From the NCBI GenBank assembly GCA_963971285.1, contig OZ020254.1, positions 10,974,001-11,038,000 of the forward strand: 64,000 bases of DNA. Direction: 5' to 3'. Positions 52,201 to 61,600 of the stretch are shown here, piece by piece. The stretch is from Astropecten irregularis. Taxonomy: Eukaryota > Echinodermata > Asteroidea > Paxillosida > Astropectinidae. Under the pieces are notes generated by a model. That model saw nothing but the letters and a program-made list of their open reading frames with translations, was not told where the DNA came from and ran no database searches. Position numbers and translations under genes: made by a program. Positions within the stretch are counted from its first letter, which is position 1, and each line of letters starts with the position of its first letter.

Positions 52201-55200
52201 TCTTAAACCAGATTATTGAACGTGGTGTTTGTAGATATCAACCTTTTGAATGAAGAAAACAAAAACCAAGAAAATGTGCCTTTTTTATATTATTTTTGTT
52301 TGTATAGTTGATCCCTGTACCAGTTCGCCGTGTCAACATGGCGGGTTCTGTATTTCCAACGATAGCGGTTACGTTTGCAATTGCCAGCTGGGATTCATTG
52401 GTACCAACTGCGAGGGCGCTCCGTGCGGCGCAGGGTACTGCTATCACGGGGCCACGTGTTTGGTAGACGCATATGGCGAGCCTTGGCAATGCCTTTGTTC
52501 ACAGGGTTACATCGGGCAAATGTGTGACATTCCAGGTAAGTTTAACTCACTAATCACTGCGTACGCCATGCGTACAGAGGGGGAGGGGGTAAAAATTTCG
52601 TGCGTTCGTACTTTATGGACGGCCCCTTACACAGGGGGTGCATTCGTTTAGCTCCCCCGGGTCGACCCCAGTCAACCTCGTCCCCATTCTCTGGCTTGTT
52701 GTGTGCAGTTAAACACGACCATTCCCAGTAAGGGCTGACTCGTGTTAGCTAAAGGAACGCACCCAGTATTTCGGTCAGAAACGAATAAACTCTATGTTTA
52801 TACCATCACCATCTTTATTCCCTGTACGTTTTAGGCAAATATGTGAGGATTACTGTTTTGGTTCCTACCAATGATTGCAGTACCTTTTAAAGGTAGTATC
52901 ATACTTTGGTAAGAGACCAAAACAGAAATGTTCACAGATTTACGTATAACTTTCAGGGTATGGAGATGATGTAAGTAGAAACCTACCGTTAAAATGTTTC
53001 CGCCTGAAATGGTGTATTTATCCAGGAATTAATAAAACAACGACCGAAAATCTTTTTGATCTTTTAAAAGATCAAAAATAAAAGAGAAAAGACTTAAGAA
53101 ATACTGTGGCAATTTTTCAATGTTTTCTCAAAAAGTGAGCACCGTATGGGACTGAAATTTCCACAGATGACTGTTACTGTATCTGTCTTGATATTTTTGC
53201 ACATGAATGGGTATTTATTTGACAAAAACCAAAGTATGATATTACCTTTAAGTCAACAAAGTTTGACCAGTTTGTGTGAACCGATGGATAACCTTCTAGC
53301 CAGCACAATTCTTAAAAGAAATGATTGCACGTGTTGTTAGTAAATACTTTTTCGGATAAAAAAGGGGACAATTTTTTGCACCAATGTGGTTTTCTTTTCT
53401 CTTCTATATAGGTCATATCTGTGACACTTCGCCGTGTCAAAATGGCGGCATCTGTTGGCAAACTGCCATCTATTCCGAATACTCTTGCCAATGCCCGTCG
53501 GAATTCACTGGTACCAACTGCGAGAGTAGTACAGACCCCTGCATCATCAGTGATATCCAATGCATCAACGGGGGTGCGTGTGAGAGTTCCCTCGGTGTGG
53601 CGTACTGCAATTGTGTACACGGGTACACTGGACAATTCTGCGAGGATAAAGGTAAGTAAGCAGAGTATATACTGTCATCGATTTCGGTAACATGTTGCCT
53701 AGTTAGGGCAACACACCTGGGCAACATGGCTTTGGGCCCTGTGTACACTAGCAACATTTGTCCACGTGTTTACCCAGCTCGTTTTGCTCTGTGTACACTG
53801 ACAGCATTTTCAGCTATACAAGGTACCTGGGCAACACGTAACCGAGATTGTTACCGAAAATGTTGACAGTGTACACTCTGCTATATTGTCATCGTGTCGT
53901 AGAAGGAGAGGCGAACTTAGCGTAAAGTAACACGATTTTACTCGAAACAAAGATAGATTAACATGTGGTGTGCTTCAATTTCTGTACAGAGATGGCAAAC
54001 TGCCTAGACAATATTTAAAAACCAAATTATCATATTTTGTCGTCTGTAGGTCAGGTACAGGATTTTGTTTGTGGCTGGGGAAAATGCTTTAACCAACATG
54101 ACTTTGCTTTTACTTTGACAGGTATCTGTGCCAGTTCGCCATGTTTAAACAACGGTACCTGTACTGCTTTGCATTATGACACTTATATCTGCTTTTGCGA
54201 GCAAGGATACGATGGTGCTAACTGTGAGAATGGTAAGTTGCTTGTAGAAAATTAATTGGATATTCTGATTTAGTGCGCAAATTAGGCTTGCCCTTCACCG
54301 ACGTGGATGAGCACTGTATACTCAGTGCTTGTGAGAGCACGTGAGAAAAAATCACATGCCTTCCCAGGCGGGACCCGAACCCACGACCTTCCGCTCACCA
54401 GCGCAGATGCCCCACCCGCCAGGCCACCGAGCCAGCTGGGGTCTGCAGGGTGATAATAATCACAATCAATATTCATGATTTACTGCGGTACCCGCCGCGA
54501 TATTGGATTCGATTCACCCTGCAGACCCCAGCTGGCTCGGTGGCCTGGCCAAGCCAATACAAAAAAACCAAGCTAAGCCGAGTCAAGCCAAACCAAACAA
54601 AACAAAACCAAACCAAGCCAAGCCAAGCCAAACCAAGGCAAGCCAAGGTAACTCAAGTCAAGCCAAACGTAACAATCCAAGCCAAACCAAGCCAATTAAG
54701 CCAAGATTCCTTACAGCTTTGTATAAGCCTTATTCGGCCAACAAGTTTTCTTTGCTTGCAACCAGTAACCTGAATAATTTGTTGGTAAAGAGCACATGTA
54801 GGCATATGGGTATGGGCTCGTTCTCTTATGAATGGTGATGATGATAATAAATACTTTTTGTGTGGCGCAAATTCCGCCAAATGACGCCCAATGCGCTCTA
54901 CTGAGTACCGTATTACTGTATTGCGATGGCTCTCTGATTTGACTTCCTCTGTTTCATTACAGTGCCTTTTAATATCTTGCCATGTCGGAAATGAAAGTAA
55001 TTCGGAATTTTTTTGGTGTACTTGTAGATATCGCGAGAAGCCGGATCTGTTACGATGGATCCGAGGAGCATTGTTCCGATGTCTTTAGGGACAACAACAA
55101 CTGCAGTCTCCACGGTTGCTGCGGCTTGTCCTCGGATAGTTCCAGTGTTTATGAGTGCAGATGTGATCCGGGCTACGAAGGAGACGACTGCAGCACCCCA

Positions 55201-55275
55201 GCACCGCTAGACTTCGATCCGTCTGTCTACATTGCGGCCCTTACCCCGGGCGAACGTGTACACATCACCCCATAA
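46225..55275 (+). CDS. EGF-C: complete secreted protein of 11 EGF-like domains
   Basis: Nine exons: 46225-46279, 48944-49084, 49517-49627, 50011-50121, 51173-51400, 52308-52535, 53412-53651, 54122-54232 and 55028-55275. Joined length is 1,473 bp, about 490 residues, with an open frame. A signal peptide ([18 protein letters not shown]) is followed by one EGF, the 7-cysteine domain, one EGF, three two-EGF exons, one EGF and an 8-cysteine terminal domain with a short tail. Counterparts of EGF-B exons 2 and 3 are missing; intron 1 carries a duplicated promoter segment instead. Five domains have CxSxPC and six have C-x4-[ST]-C. No membrane anchor is seen. A long 3' UTR with 93-bp repeats ends near AATAAA at 55850. 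Function unknown, presumably as for EGF-B. Confidence 0.85.
46436..46590 (+). other. Conserved intron-1 segment shared by EGF-B, -C and -D
   Basis: AAAGGCCTGTTGGT, CACAAAAGGTTATATATTCC, TTGGGATGAAGATGGAGATC and AGGGTGGTATCGCCAAATTG recur at 63840-63985 in EGF-D. EGF-B has a shorter match at 25765-25960, broken by a family F element. Confidence 0.6.
46607..46949 (+). mobile_element. MITE, family A
   Basis: TTAA then AGGTACTATTATACAGA; ends AAAGTATGATACTACCT and abuts the next family A element, mirroring the arrangement at 44549-45079. Confidence 0.75.
46954..48032 (+). repeat. Segmental duplication copy 2, inside EGF-C intron 1
   Basis: Near-identical to 44726-45799. It includes a family A MITE (46954-47272), a family B fragment, the poly-G run at 47502-47516 and the upstream part of the promoter, but stops before the TATA box. 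It has a 28-bp insertion relative to copy 1 at about 47695-47730. Confidence 0.88.
48328..48561 (-). other. Possible transposon-derived coding relic
   Basis: A 77-codon minus-strand frame has protein-like composition ([20 protein letters not shown], then [11 protein letters not shown], likely helical). No family can be named with certainty. It lies in EGF-C intron 1 in unique sequence. A retroelement or other transposon fragment is the best guess. Confidence 0.25.
48944..49084 (+). CDS. EGF-C exon 2: one EGF-like domain
   Basis: Acceptor atgacgtag, donor GTAAGT, 141 bp, phase 1-1. [19 protein letters not shown], ending CEIQ. Closest to EGF-B exon 4. Confidence 0.86.
49093..49471 (+). repeat. 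Degenerate (TGGGA/TGGGG)n array in EGF-C intron 2
   Basis: About 380 bp of G-rich pentamers with more variants (TGGCA, TGACA, TGTGA) than the EGF-B array at 27893-28334. It starts 9 bp after the donor and is followed by ATATAATTCTAGGTGTATGT, identical to the EGF-B intron. Confidence 0.93.
49517..49627 (+). CDS. EGF-C exon 3: variant 7-cysteine EGF-like domain
   Basis: Acceptor gtacccttag, donor GTGAGT, 111 bp, phase 1-1. CLSNPC, KC, ECLCSC, GTC: seven cysteines as in the A and B counterparts. Confidence 0.86.
50011..50121 (+). CDS. EGF-C exon 4: one EGF-like domain
   Basis: Acceptor ttttctcgtgaag, donor GTAAGT, 111 bp, phase 1-1. [19 protein letters not shown]; it resembles the first half of EGF-B exon 7. 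Confidence 0.86.
50570..50955. repeat. 21-23-bp minisatellite in EGF-C intron 4
   Basis: About seventeen imperfect units such as CACTTCGCGCAGTGAAAGACATA and CACATCGGACAGTGACACACA. It yields long minus-strand open frames that are periodicity artefacts. Confidence 0.88.
51173..51400 (+). CDS. EGF-C exon 5: two EGF-like domains
   Basis: Acceptor tttctgtgatag, donor GTAAGT, 228 bp, phase 1-1. [19 protein letters not shown], then [19 protein letters not shown]; the second half is akin to EGF-B exons 8/9. Confidence 0.87.
51510..52075. repeat. Local duplication within EGF-C intron 5
   Basis: GGAGAACAATGACATACTnAAT, TGCCATTTTATTTnCAGCTATTTTT and CTGCAAATCG occur at 51515-51585 and again at 52008-52075. 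A 22-bp poly-G run (51931-51952) lies between. Confidence 0.7.
51585..51608 (+). pseudogene. Exon-3-type fragment in EGF-C intron 5
   Basis: AATGGCACATGTACACTACAAG followed by GTGAGC is the 3' end of the 7-cysteine exon (49606-49627) with its donor; similarity continues about 60 bp into the intron. No acceptor or upstream coding part remains. Confidence 0.65.
52308..52535 (+). CDS. EGF-C exon 6: two EGF-like domains
   Basis: Acceptor tttgtatag, donor GTAAGT, 228 bp, phase 1-1. [19 protein letters not shown], then [19 protein letters not shown]. Confidence 0.87.
52635..52764. mobile_element. MITE, family G
   Basis: GGGTGCATTCGTTTAGCT to AGCTAAAGGAACGCACCC; third copy of the family. Confidence 0.83.
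52891..53247 (+). mobile_element. MITE, family A
   Basis: TTAA on both flanks; AGGTAGTATCATACTTTGGT to AAAGTATGATATTACCT. It is preceded by a family B right-end fragment (52775-52888). Confidence 0.85.
53412..53651 (+). CDS. EGF-C exon 7: two EGF-like domains
   Basis: Acceptor cttctatatag, donor GTAAGT, 240 bp, phase 1-1. [19 protein letters not shown], then [21 protein letters not shown]. Neither domain fits the O-glucose consensus. Confidence 0.87.
53662..53880. mobile_element. MITE, family J
   Basis: Begins 11 bp after the exon 7 donor with ACTGTCATCGATTTCGGTAA; ends GAAAATGTTGACAGTGTACAC. The family-typical intron start (AGAAGGAGAGGCGAA) resumes downstream, so the element inserted next to the splice site without destroying it. 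Confidence 0.72.
54122..54232 (+). CDS. EGF-C exon 8: one EGF-like domain
   Basis: Acceptor actttgacag, donor GTAAGT, 111 bp, phase 1-1. [19 protein letters not shown]; counterpart of EGF-B exon 11. Confidence 0.87.
54279..54444 (-). mobile_element. tRNA-derived SINE S1, minus strand
   Basis: On the minus strand: CAGCTGGCTCGGTGGCCTGG, then GTGGGTTCGGGTCCCGCC (B box), and the tail GTGAAGGGCAAGCCTAATTT. An inverted head fragment lies at 54527-54551, so two copies inserted close together. Confidence 0.7.
54527..54705 (+). repeat. SINE head fragment followed by a GCCAA-rich degenerate array
   Basis: 54527-54551 repeats the SINE head CCAGCTGGCTCGGTGGCCTGG. From 54545 the sequence runs through AAGCCAA/AACCAAA variants, the same intron position as the (AGGCAAGCCA)n array of EGF-B. 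Confidence 0.65.
55028..55275 (+). CDS. EGF-C terminal exon: 8-cysteine EGF-like domain and C-terminal tail
   Basis: Acceptor tgtacttgtag; TAA at 55273-55275; about 82 residues. [19 protein letters not shown] and DDC give eight cysteines, as in EGF-B. The tail ([10 protein letters not shown] onward) is about 28 residues longer than in EGF-B. Confidence 0.86.
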
Positions 55276-55279
55276 ACCG

Positions 55280-55807
55280 CATGACCACATTAGTGCCTTT
55301 CCCTTCTCAGACTGAAGGCAGCAGTATCACTATCAGGACAGTTTTTCATCCTCTTTGACACGTCACACAACAATCTGCTTGACCACATCGGTGCCCTTCT
55401 CTTCACAGACTGAAGGCAGCCCAGTATCCGGACAGTTTGCATTCTCTTTGACACGTCACGCAACAATCTGCTTGACCACATCGGTGCCCTTCTCTTCACA
55501 GACTGAAGGCAGCCCAGTATCCGGACAGTTTTCATCCTCTTAGACACATCACACAGACGTGCCTTTCCCTTACCAGACTGAAGGCAGCAGTATCACTATC
55601 AGGACAGTTTTCATCCTCTTTGACACGTCACGCAACAATCTTCATGACCTCAATGGTGCCCTTCTCTTCTCAAACTGAAGGCAGCCCAGTATCCGGACAG
55701 GTTGCATCCTCTTATTCACGTCACACAACAATCTTCATGACCTCAATAGTGCCCTTCTCTTCTCAAACTGAAGGCAGCCCAGTATCCGGACAGGTTGCAT
55801 CCTCTTG
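55280..55807 (+). repeat. 93-bp repeat array in the EGF-C 3' UTR
   Basis: About six copies, some shortened, with AGACTGAAGGCAGCCCAG, TATCCGGACAG and TTTGACACGTCACnCAACAA. Units starting at 55354 and 55447 are 93 bp apart. Open frames in the array are not in the CDS frame. Confidence 0.88.
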
Positions 55808-55849
55808 AACTGAATTTATGCACAGAAGCCACGTCATTGAAATTTGTGA

Positions 55850-55855
55850 AATAAA
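55850..55855 (+). terminator. Candidate EGF-C polyadenylation signal
   Basis: AATAAA, 575 bp after the stop and just past the repeat array. Confidence 0.5.
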
Positions 55856-56217
55856 TTAGTTTTATTTCTACATCGAATGGAACGTAAACGCTTAGTGTAT
55901 ATTTTAACAAATCTATTCTCATGGAAGTTAGAGATTTGTTGCACCTTTTTGTACAGATGGAATTCATCCTATAATACTTGTGTGTTGCTAATAGCTAGAT
56001 CGGAAGGTAATTTCAGTGGATGATATTAGTTTCTATCCGAAAAAAATTTGATATCAATTATGTGATACTTCTATGCAGCCTATTGCTTTAGTTTACAATT
56101 TTGATTAATATTTTCCTTGTCGAAAGCTGTTTTTATTCATGTGCTTATTATATTTAATCACATTCCCACCTTTGAAATCTTAATTAAATATCTTAGATTA
56201 TTCTTGCTCAAAGTCTT

Positions 56218-56341
56218 AGGGCCTGTTTGTTTCGGACGAATCCTCGGATCCGGATCCCATTTTAGCGTACCCTGCATAGGAGGTGGATCCGAAAAAAGGG
56301 GGATCCGGATCCGCAAGATTCGTCCAAAAGAAACAGGCCCT
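56218..56341. mobile_element. MITE, family N (TIR AGGGCCTGTTTGTTTC)
   Basis: AGGGCCTGTTTGTTTCGGAC to GAAACAGGCCCT, with palindromic GGATCCGGATCC blocks. The second copy is at 56635-56766. Confidence 0.82.
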
Positions 56342-56634
56342 AGAGCGCTAGCTCCGTGTACAAAGTGAAGCCTGCTGGGCGCATCCATGTTTGTGCACAA
56401 ACCTATGGGAACACAACATTTTGTGCGTTTTTGTGTACGTTCATTTGCATATCTGCACTATCGGAACCGCTCGCACATACTTGCGCGTTGCATAAAGAGT
56501 ACACTCTTCGAAAGGCATTCCAGTCAAAGTGTTCTTGTTCCACAGACATGCACTCAAATTCAAAATGACTGCACCCAGGGCGGCTTCAAAGCGTCTACGC
56601 GCGGAGAACGCGGAGCTAGTGCTCTAGTAATTTT

Positions 56635-56766
56635 AGGGCCTGTTTGTTTCATGAAAAGGATCATGAATCCTTCGGATCCGGATCCCATTTTAGCGTACCC
56701 TGCATAGGAGGTGGATCCGAAAAATGGGATCCGGATCCGAGGATTCGTCCGAAACAAACAGGCCCC
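56635..56766. mobile_element. MITE, family N, second copy
   Basis: AGGGCCTGTTTGTTTCATGA to CGAAACAAACAGGCCCCT; shares CATTTTAGCGTACCCTGCAT with the first copy. Confidence 0.82.
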
Positions 56767-57255
56767 TAATATATCTTTATGGTTTGAAGTCATCAGTTAA
56801 TCGATTATTGAGCACACCGTTCTGTCCATAATTATGAGGAAATTGTTAAGTAAGGCGTTATTCCACAGACATTGAACCATCAAATTCATTAATGCTCCTT
56901 ATAGAACTCGCTTTGAATACAAGCCGCCTTTTATAGCTCGCTCGATCTGCAGAAACTTTGAGAGAATAATGACTGCAGCTTTTAGTCAGTTGTACACGTA
57001 CACGCAGATTGCCATTATACCCTCTACACTTTGGTTAATTCGAAGGTTTAATAAACACAAATTGGCATTGGTGCAGAAGATTAATTGTATAATCACTAGC
57101 CTCTAGTGAATTCTTTGTTTTAGAATCACTCAAGTTTAATAAAACGACACAGAATCTACACTAGCGCAGAATGTTCGGTTTGTAAGTGGATTTGCTTTTA
57201 ACCGCTTGCTCTGTAGTCATTTGGACGATCTCGGGCCAATTTTATAGTATATATA

Positions 57256-58336
57256 GGTTTTCCCGCACATTTACCAAACTTTTTCATTCAATTTCCTAAG
57301 CACTTCACTTCAATTTCGTCCCAAGAAGACTGGAATGTGCAAATGCTACATTAAATTTAGTCGTTGGTCATTCAAATTGATCAACGGTCAATCGGTTTCG
57401 TCAGTTTTCATTCGTTTCCGTCATATATCACTGTAATTCGTCTCACTTGATCATCATCTGTATAATGAATGATCAAATTCGTCTTTTGCCAAACGATTTC
57501 AAGAATTTGTCGTTCAAATTAAACTGAAAATCTAACTGTAAACAGCTTCGTAAAAAAAACTTGTTTTGGTATGTTCTGTATAAGCCCCCTTTTTAGGCTA
57601 CATGTAGTTTCTTTCACTTGCTCTCATGATTCCGAACCGTCTCACACCACTTTATACATGTACTTCGAACATCAGAGATCTTCGTAACGTAGGCAAATGG
57701 ATCCAAATGGAAACTGGTCCAGAGGGCAATACAATCAAGTGATGGTGTCGACTATTCCGGAAAAGATGTGAAATAACGAATACATCTTCTTTTACTTTGA
57801 TGAAGTATAGGCCTGCTTATTTCTTGTATGCATATTTTAAAGACCATCTTTCCTCAACTGAGGTTTTTCCGGCAAAACAAAAATACCGATCTGAATGTAT
57901 ACACATTACAAATAGGCTAACAATATTTTCGAAAAGCACATCATACATTCTCAGTTTGGGCATGTTTCTGCGTCAGACAAGTATTCTTCCGACAGTATTA
58001 AGTAACGTTTAAAGTAAAAATGAAACGATGAAACGGAAAAAAAATAAAGAGCGGCATAATCATGTGAGGAATTTAAATGAATGTTAGACGAATTTGATTG
58101 CAAAACGACGAAATTGATTCGTCTATCGTTCGTTTGGCAACTGCAGTCGACGAAATTGAATTGTCTTTGATCAAAATGTTTGGCAAATATATCAAATTGG
58201 TTGGCAAAGTGTCAAAATGGGTGACCAAAAACGAAATTGAACATGGGATATGCAAGGTTAGGAATCTCCGAGACGAAATTGAAGTTACTCGCTTTGGAAA
58301 TTGAATGAAAAAAGTTTTAAAATGTGCGGGAAAACC
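57256..58336. mobile_element. Non-autonomous DNA transposon with TTCGTC-type subterminal repeats
   Basis: About 1.08 kb. The inverted ends extend about 45 bp: GGTTTTCCCGCACATTT and AAATGTGCGGGAAAACC, then TTCATTCAATTTCC / GGAAATTGAATGAA. Inside, AATTCGTC, TTTCGTC and ACGAAATTGA motifs recur near both ends. No transposase frame. Confidence 0.8.
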
Positions 58337-58339
58337 AAA

Positions 58340-59262
58340 GAGGCATTTTAGACCCATAATTTAGCACCCCACGATCTTCGTGACGAAAAACCTTGCTACC
58401 GGCAGAACGCCACGCAGTTTTCAAGTCGCAAACCTGCCGACCCCGCGTTTTTGTTCAAATCTAAGAGCAAAATCCTACATACAATGTGCGCGAGCCAATA
58501 TTAGCTACGGGGCATATGAGTACTGATTTTTAACTTTGGGGTCAAATTAAGGACTTGCATAAAATTAATTATGCATTAAGCAATAATTTTAAAGCACTTT
58601 CAAATGTTGGAATACACTCCCTCCTACTACCTTCTATGATCTGTCCAATCTAACCGCGTCTGTCTGTTGATTAGTAACATGGCAAGCCTATCCCTATGGG
58701 GATGGTGGACAGCTTGATGTCAACTTCGTGTACTCGAGAGAGGGAGGGGGGGGGGGAGGGAGAGTGGCAGGGAAGAAACAAGGATCACAAGAACGAATTC
58801 CAATCACCTTTGTAGAGGTGATTTTATGGGCGCAGTTCCTGGCCATGCATGGAATGGCAGGTTGATCTCCGGATCTTATAGAGGAGGACCTTCCAACTTC
58901 CAAGCTGGCGATTCTGATCCCTAAGCTCCACCAGTAAACTCGCTACATCGATGGCGTATGTTACCCTGCAAACCTTCTACCGGCGTTGAATACAAATACA
59001 AAGATTTGCCGTGTAAGATTAAAAGAAAATCATCTTTAAAAACCCCAAAACACAGGTGCCGATGAACTTGGAAATGATGAAAAGGAAAACTGCAAACTAA
59101 ACTGTTCTGATCAATAGAGGGCGATAGTCAACTCAATGTTGACTGGAAAGGTGAACAAAGTCACGCGATGTCGTTTTGGCTGTAGCGACGTTTCTGCTGC
59201 CGCAACTGCTAGAATTTGACTGTTGCTATGCTTACTGCTAAATTGACTGTTCCTACATTAGA
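58340..59262. other. Intergenic sequence, no recognised gene
   Basis: A G-rich tract (GGGAGGG type) is at 58740-58765; nothing else was identified. Confidence 0.4.
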
Positions 59263-59267
59263 CTGTT

Positions 59268-59464
59268 CACGAAATGGAGGTTCGGGCTCAGGCTCAGACT
59301 CCGGCTCTGTCATCCATATGCTGAAAATATATAGGTTGTGATTTTTCATTGAAGCTGAAGCTCTGTTTTCTTTTTCAAAACAAGAGAATCTACTTTTGAA
59401 CCGCAGCCAAAAGCCTCTTTTTTGATACCCGTAATTACAGAATGGATTCACGAAATAACCGGAG

Positions 59465-59519
<55 letters not shown>

Positions 59520-59545
59520 CTGAGCCTCCGTTTCGTAGTGACCCC
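59268..59545. mobile_element. MITE, family I, with expanded GAGCCA array
   Basis: CACGAAATGGAGGTTCGGGC at the left, GAGCCTCCGTTTCGTAGTG at the right; about ten GAGCCA hexamers at 59460-59520 within the right terminal repeat. Confidence 0.75.
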
Positions 59546-61138
59546 ATAGATATATAGTTGCTATGTTCAAAAGGATGACGCGCCATTTTTAAAATTCTCC
59601 AAAATGTTTTGGACGAGTGTCATGTTTTCTTCTAAACTACACAAGAAAGAGCTACAAAATCGCAGCCTCATCGGTAAGAATATAGAATCAGTAAGCGTAT
59701 CGAAGTTGGCATTTACAACCACGCCTAACCCCATTTATGTCTTTTCCTTCAAAAATCGAAGCAATTAAAAAACCAAGACGATTTTACTTTTATTGAAAAA
59801 AAAATAAAAAGATGAATATGGATGAGTCTAAAAGCATCCATCCATCTTGCCTAATAGTATAACCACAACAAATCCCTCTGGGCGGATAATGTCTTGTCTC
59901 TCACGGCCAAATAATATAATTTTGATGAGGTCGTGTCAAATTACAAATAATCTCCTCTGGTAACTGTATTTTGGTGTCCAGCCATAATAATCCCTTTACA
60001 GATAGTACGGACGCCTTTTTTGAATAATTTAGAATGCAGCCATAGAAAGCACAGAGCCCTACGCAACTATTTCACTCATTTTCTGACAGCCACAGAGCGT
60101 GTCTCATGCTGCACGGCCAGCTCCATGGCCAGTCATAATCATATCATTTCTCTCACCTCCCTCCCAGATCATAGCTCCGTCAACCGTGACAGGCGGACCT
60201 GCAGCATGTTATTTCGTACTCATTATTTTTTTTTTTTGTCCGTGGGCCGTCGATAAAGCGAGCAGGCGCGTAGATGAGTTTACCGAGCGATCCTGCTAGC
60301 TTTGGACGGCTCGGGATCGGTAGCGAATCCCTATCGGTGGTATAGAGGCTTCTCATCATATCATACATTTGGTACGACGAGCTTGCGTGACACACGCACT
60401 CATCTCGCCTTCACTGAAGCTGCTCCTCCGAATAAATGACATCGTTTCTCTCTGACTAGTTCACTTCGCCGACGGGAACTGCAAGAGAGTAGTGGGAAGA
60501 AAAAAGAGATGCTGTTGTTTGATCAGCTGACTCGAGACAGATTGACGGGAAGGCAGCCCTGCTTCTGCTCCCGGTAGAAGTGCTTTCAACTTCGACACGC
60601 CTGACGGTACGGTACGCTGATAGTCTGTGCCGCGAGACCCACGCTGGGATTACCCGGGGGTAGTCGCGATATCTGGTGTCAACTATAGACAATCGTCAGA
60701 CCGTGTCTCAGCTCTTTATTCTTCCACCAAGTTGCCTGGAGAATAATAACGCCTTGACATTTTTTAATTGTTAGTCAAGTGAGAGATTAATTTGCAGATG
60801 ATTCCATTTTTTTTTTTTGCTCCTGGCATGCGGTGTGGTTTATAGCTTCGGTGGAGATTCAGCTGTATATAGAATGTGATTGCCCGACACACACGGGCAC
60901 AGACATTCCTTGATAATTCCTATACCATTCAGTTTGTGTGTGTTGCGGTTTGGAGATGAATATTGAGTAATTAAACAAGGCTGTAATCAGTCGTCCGTAT
61001 TCTGCGAGCTGGAGATGGTGAACGCACGTGCTTATGTTGTGTATTGAGAGTGGTCATAGGGCGATTTTGCACTGAATTGTATCGTTTTCATATATAATAC
61101 GTACGGTCAAGCACGGTGGAGGATTGGTTATTTTTATC
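59546..61138. other. Upstream region of the K2P exon
   Basis: No coding frame of note. The last 100 bp before the ATG partly match 39200-39274 upstream of the relic. No clear TATA box. Confidence 0.4.
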
Positions 61139-61600
61139 ATGGGATGTGCTACGTGCTTCAAGAGGTTTATTCGAGCCGTGGTGCCCCACATAATCGTCAT
61201 TTCGGCCCTCTTTGGCTACCTGATCCTAGGGGCGGCCGTCTTCAGCTACCTCGAGACCGGCCACAGCGACGTGGAGGTGGTCTACTCCGAGGTGGGAGAG
61301 TTCTTGGATAAGGTCCGGAACACCACGGCAGACCGGGAGGTGCTGGTGGGTGTTCCAGGGGAGTACGACGTTAACGGCACGGCTGATGTACCGGGGGTCG
61401 TGATGGCCTCGGCGGCCCGGCCGCCGGACGTGGGCTCGACCGCTAAGACCACGGACATGGATGAGGTGGTGGACGAAGTGTAACTGAGGAGCATATGCGA
61501 CCGGAGTGGACATGGGGCAGGATGCAAGCCGTGAAGAGCAAGCGAGCCTGGAGTTTCTCTAGCTCCATGCTGTTCTGCTTAACCACTATCACAACCATAG
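61139..61600 (+). CDS. K2P (KCNK-like) two-pore potassium channel, first coding exon, frameshifted as read
   Basis: ATG at 61139 opens MGCATCFKRF and the first transmembrane helix (LFGYLILGAAVFSYLE, a typical K2P M1), then an extracellular cap region ending at TAA 61481-61483. Two bases out of phase, the same exon continues as RPEWTWGRMQAVKSKRAWSF and LFCLTTITTI-G before GTGAGT at 61601: the pore helix and start of the TIGYG filter. K2P channels carry background potassium current in the plasma membrane as dimers. The relic copy has one more base in the 61465-61490 interval, so a one-base deletion here is likely; sequencing error is the alternative. Remaining exons are not in the window, or lie beyond the EGF-D start. 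Confidence 0.8.

Noticed and set aside
55355-55808. Coding extension of EGF-C through the 93-bp repeat
   Set aside because: The repeat frames lie in different phases from each other and from the CDS, and a TAA precedes them.
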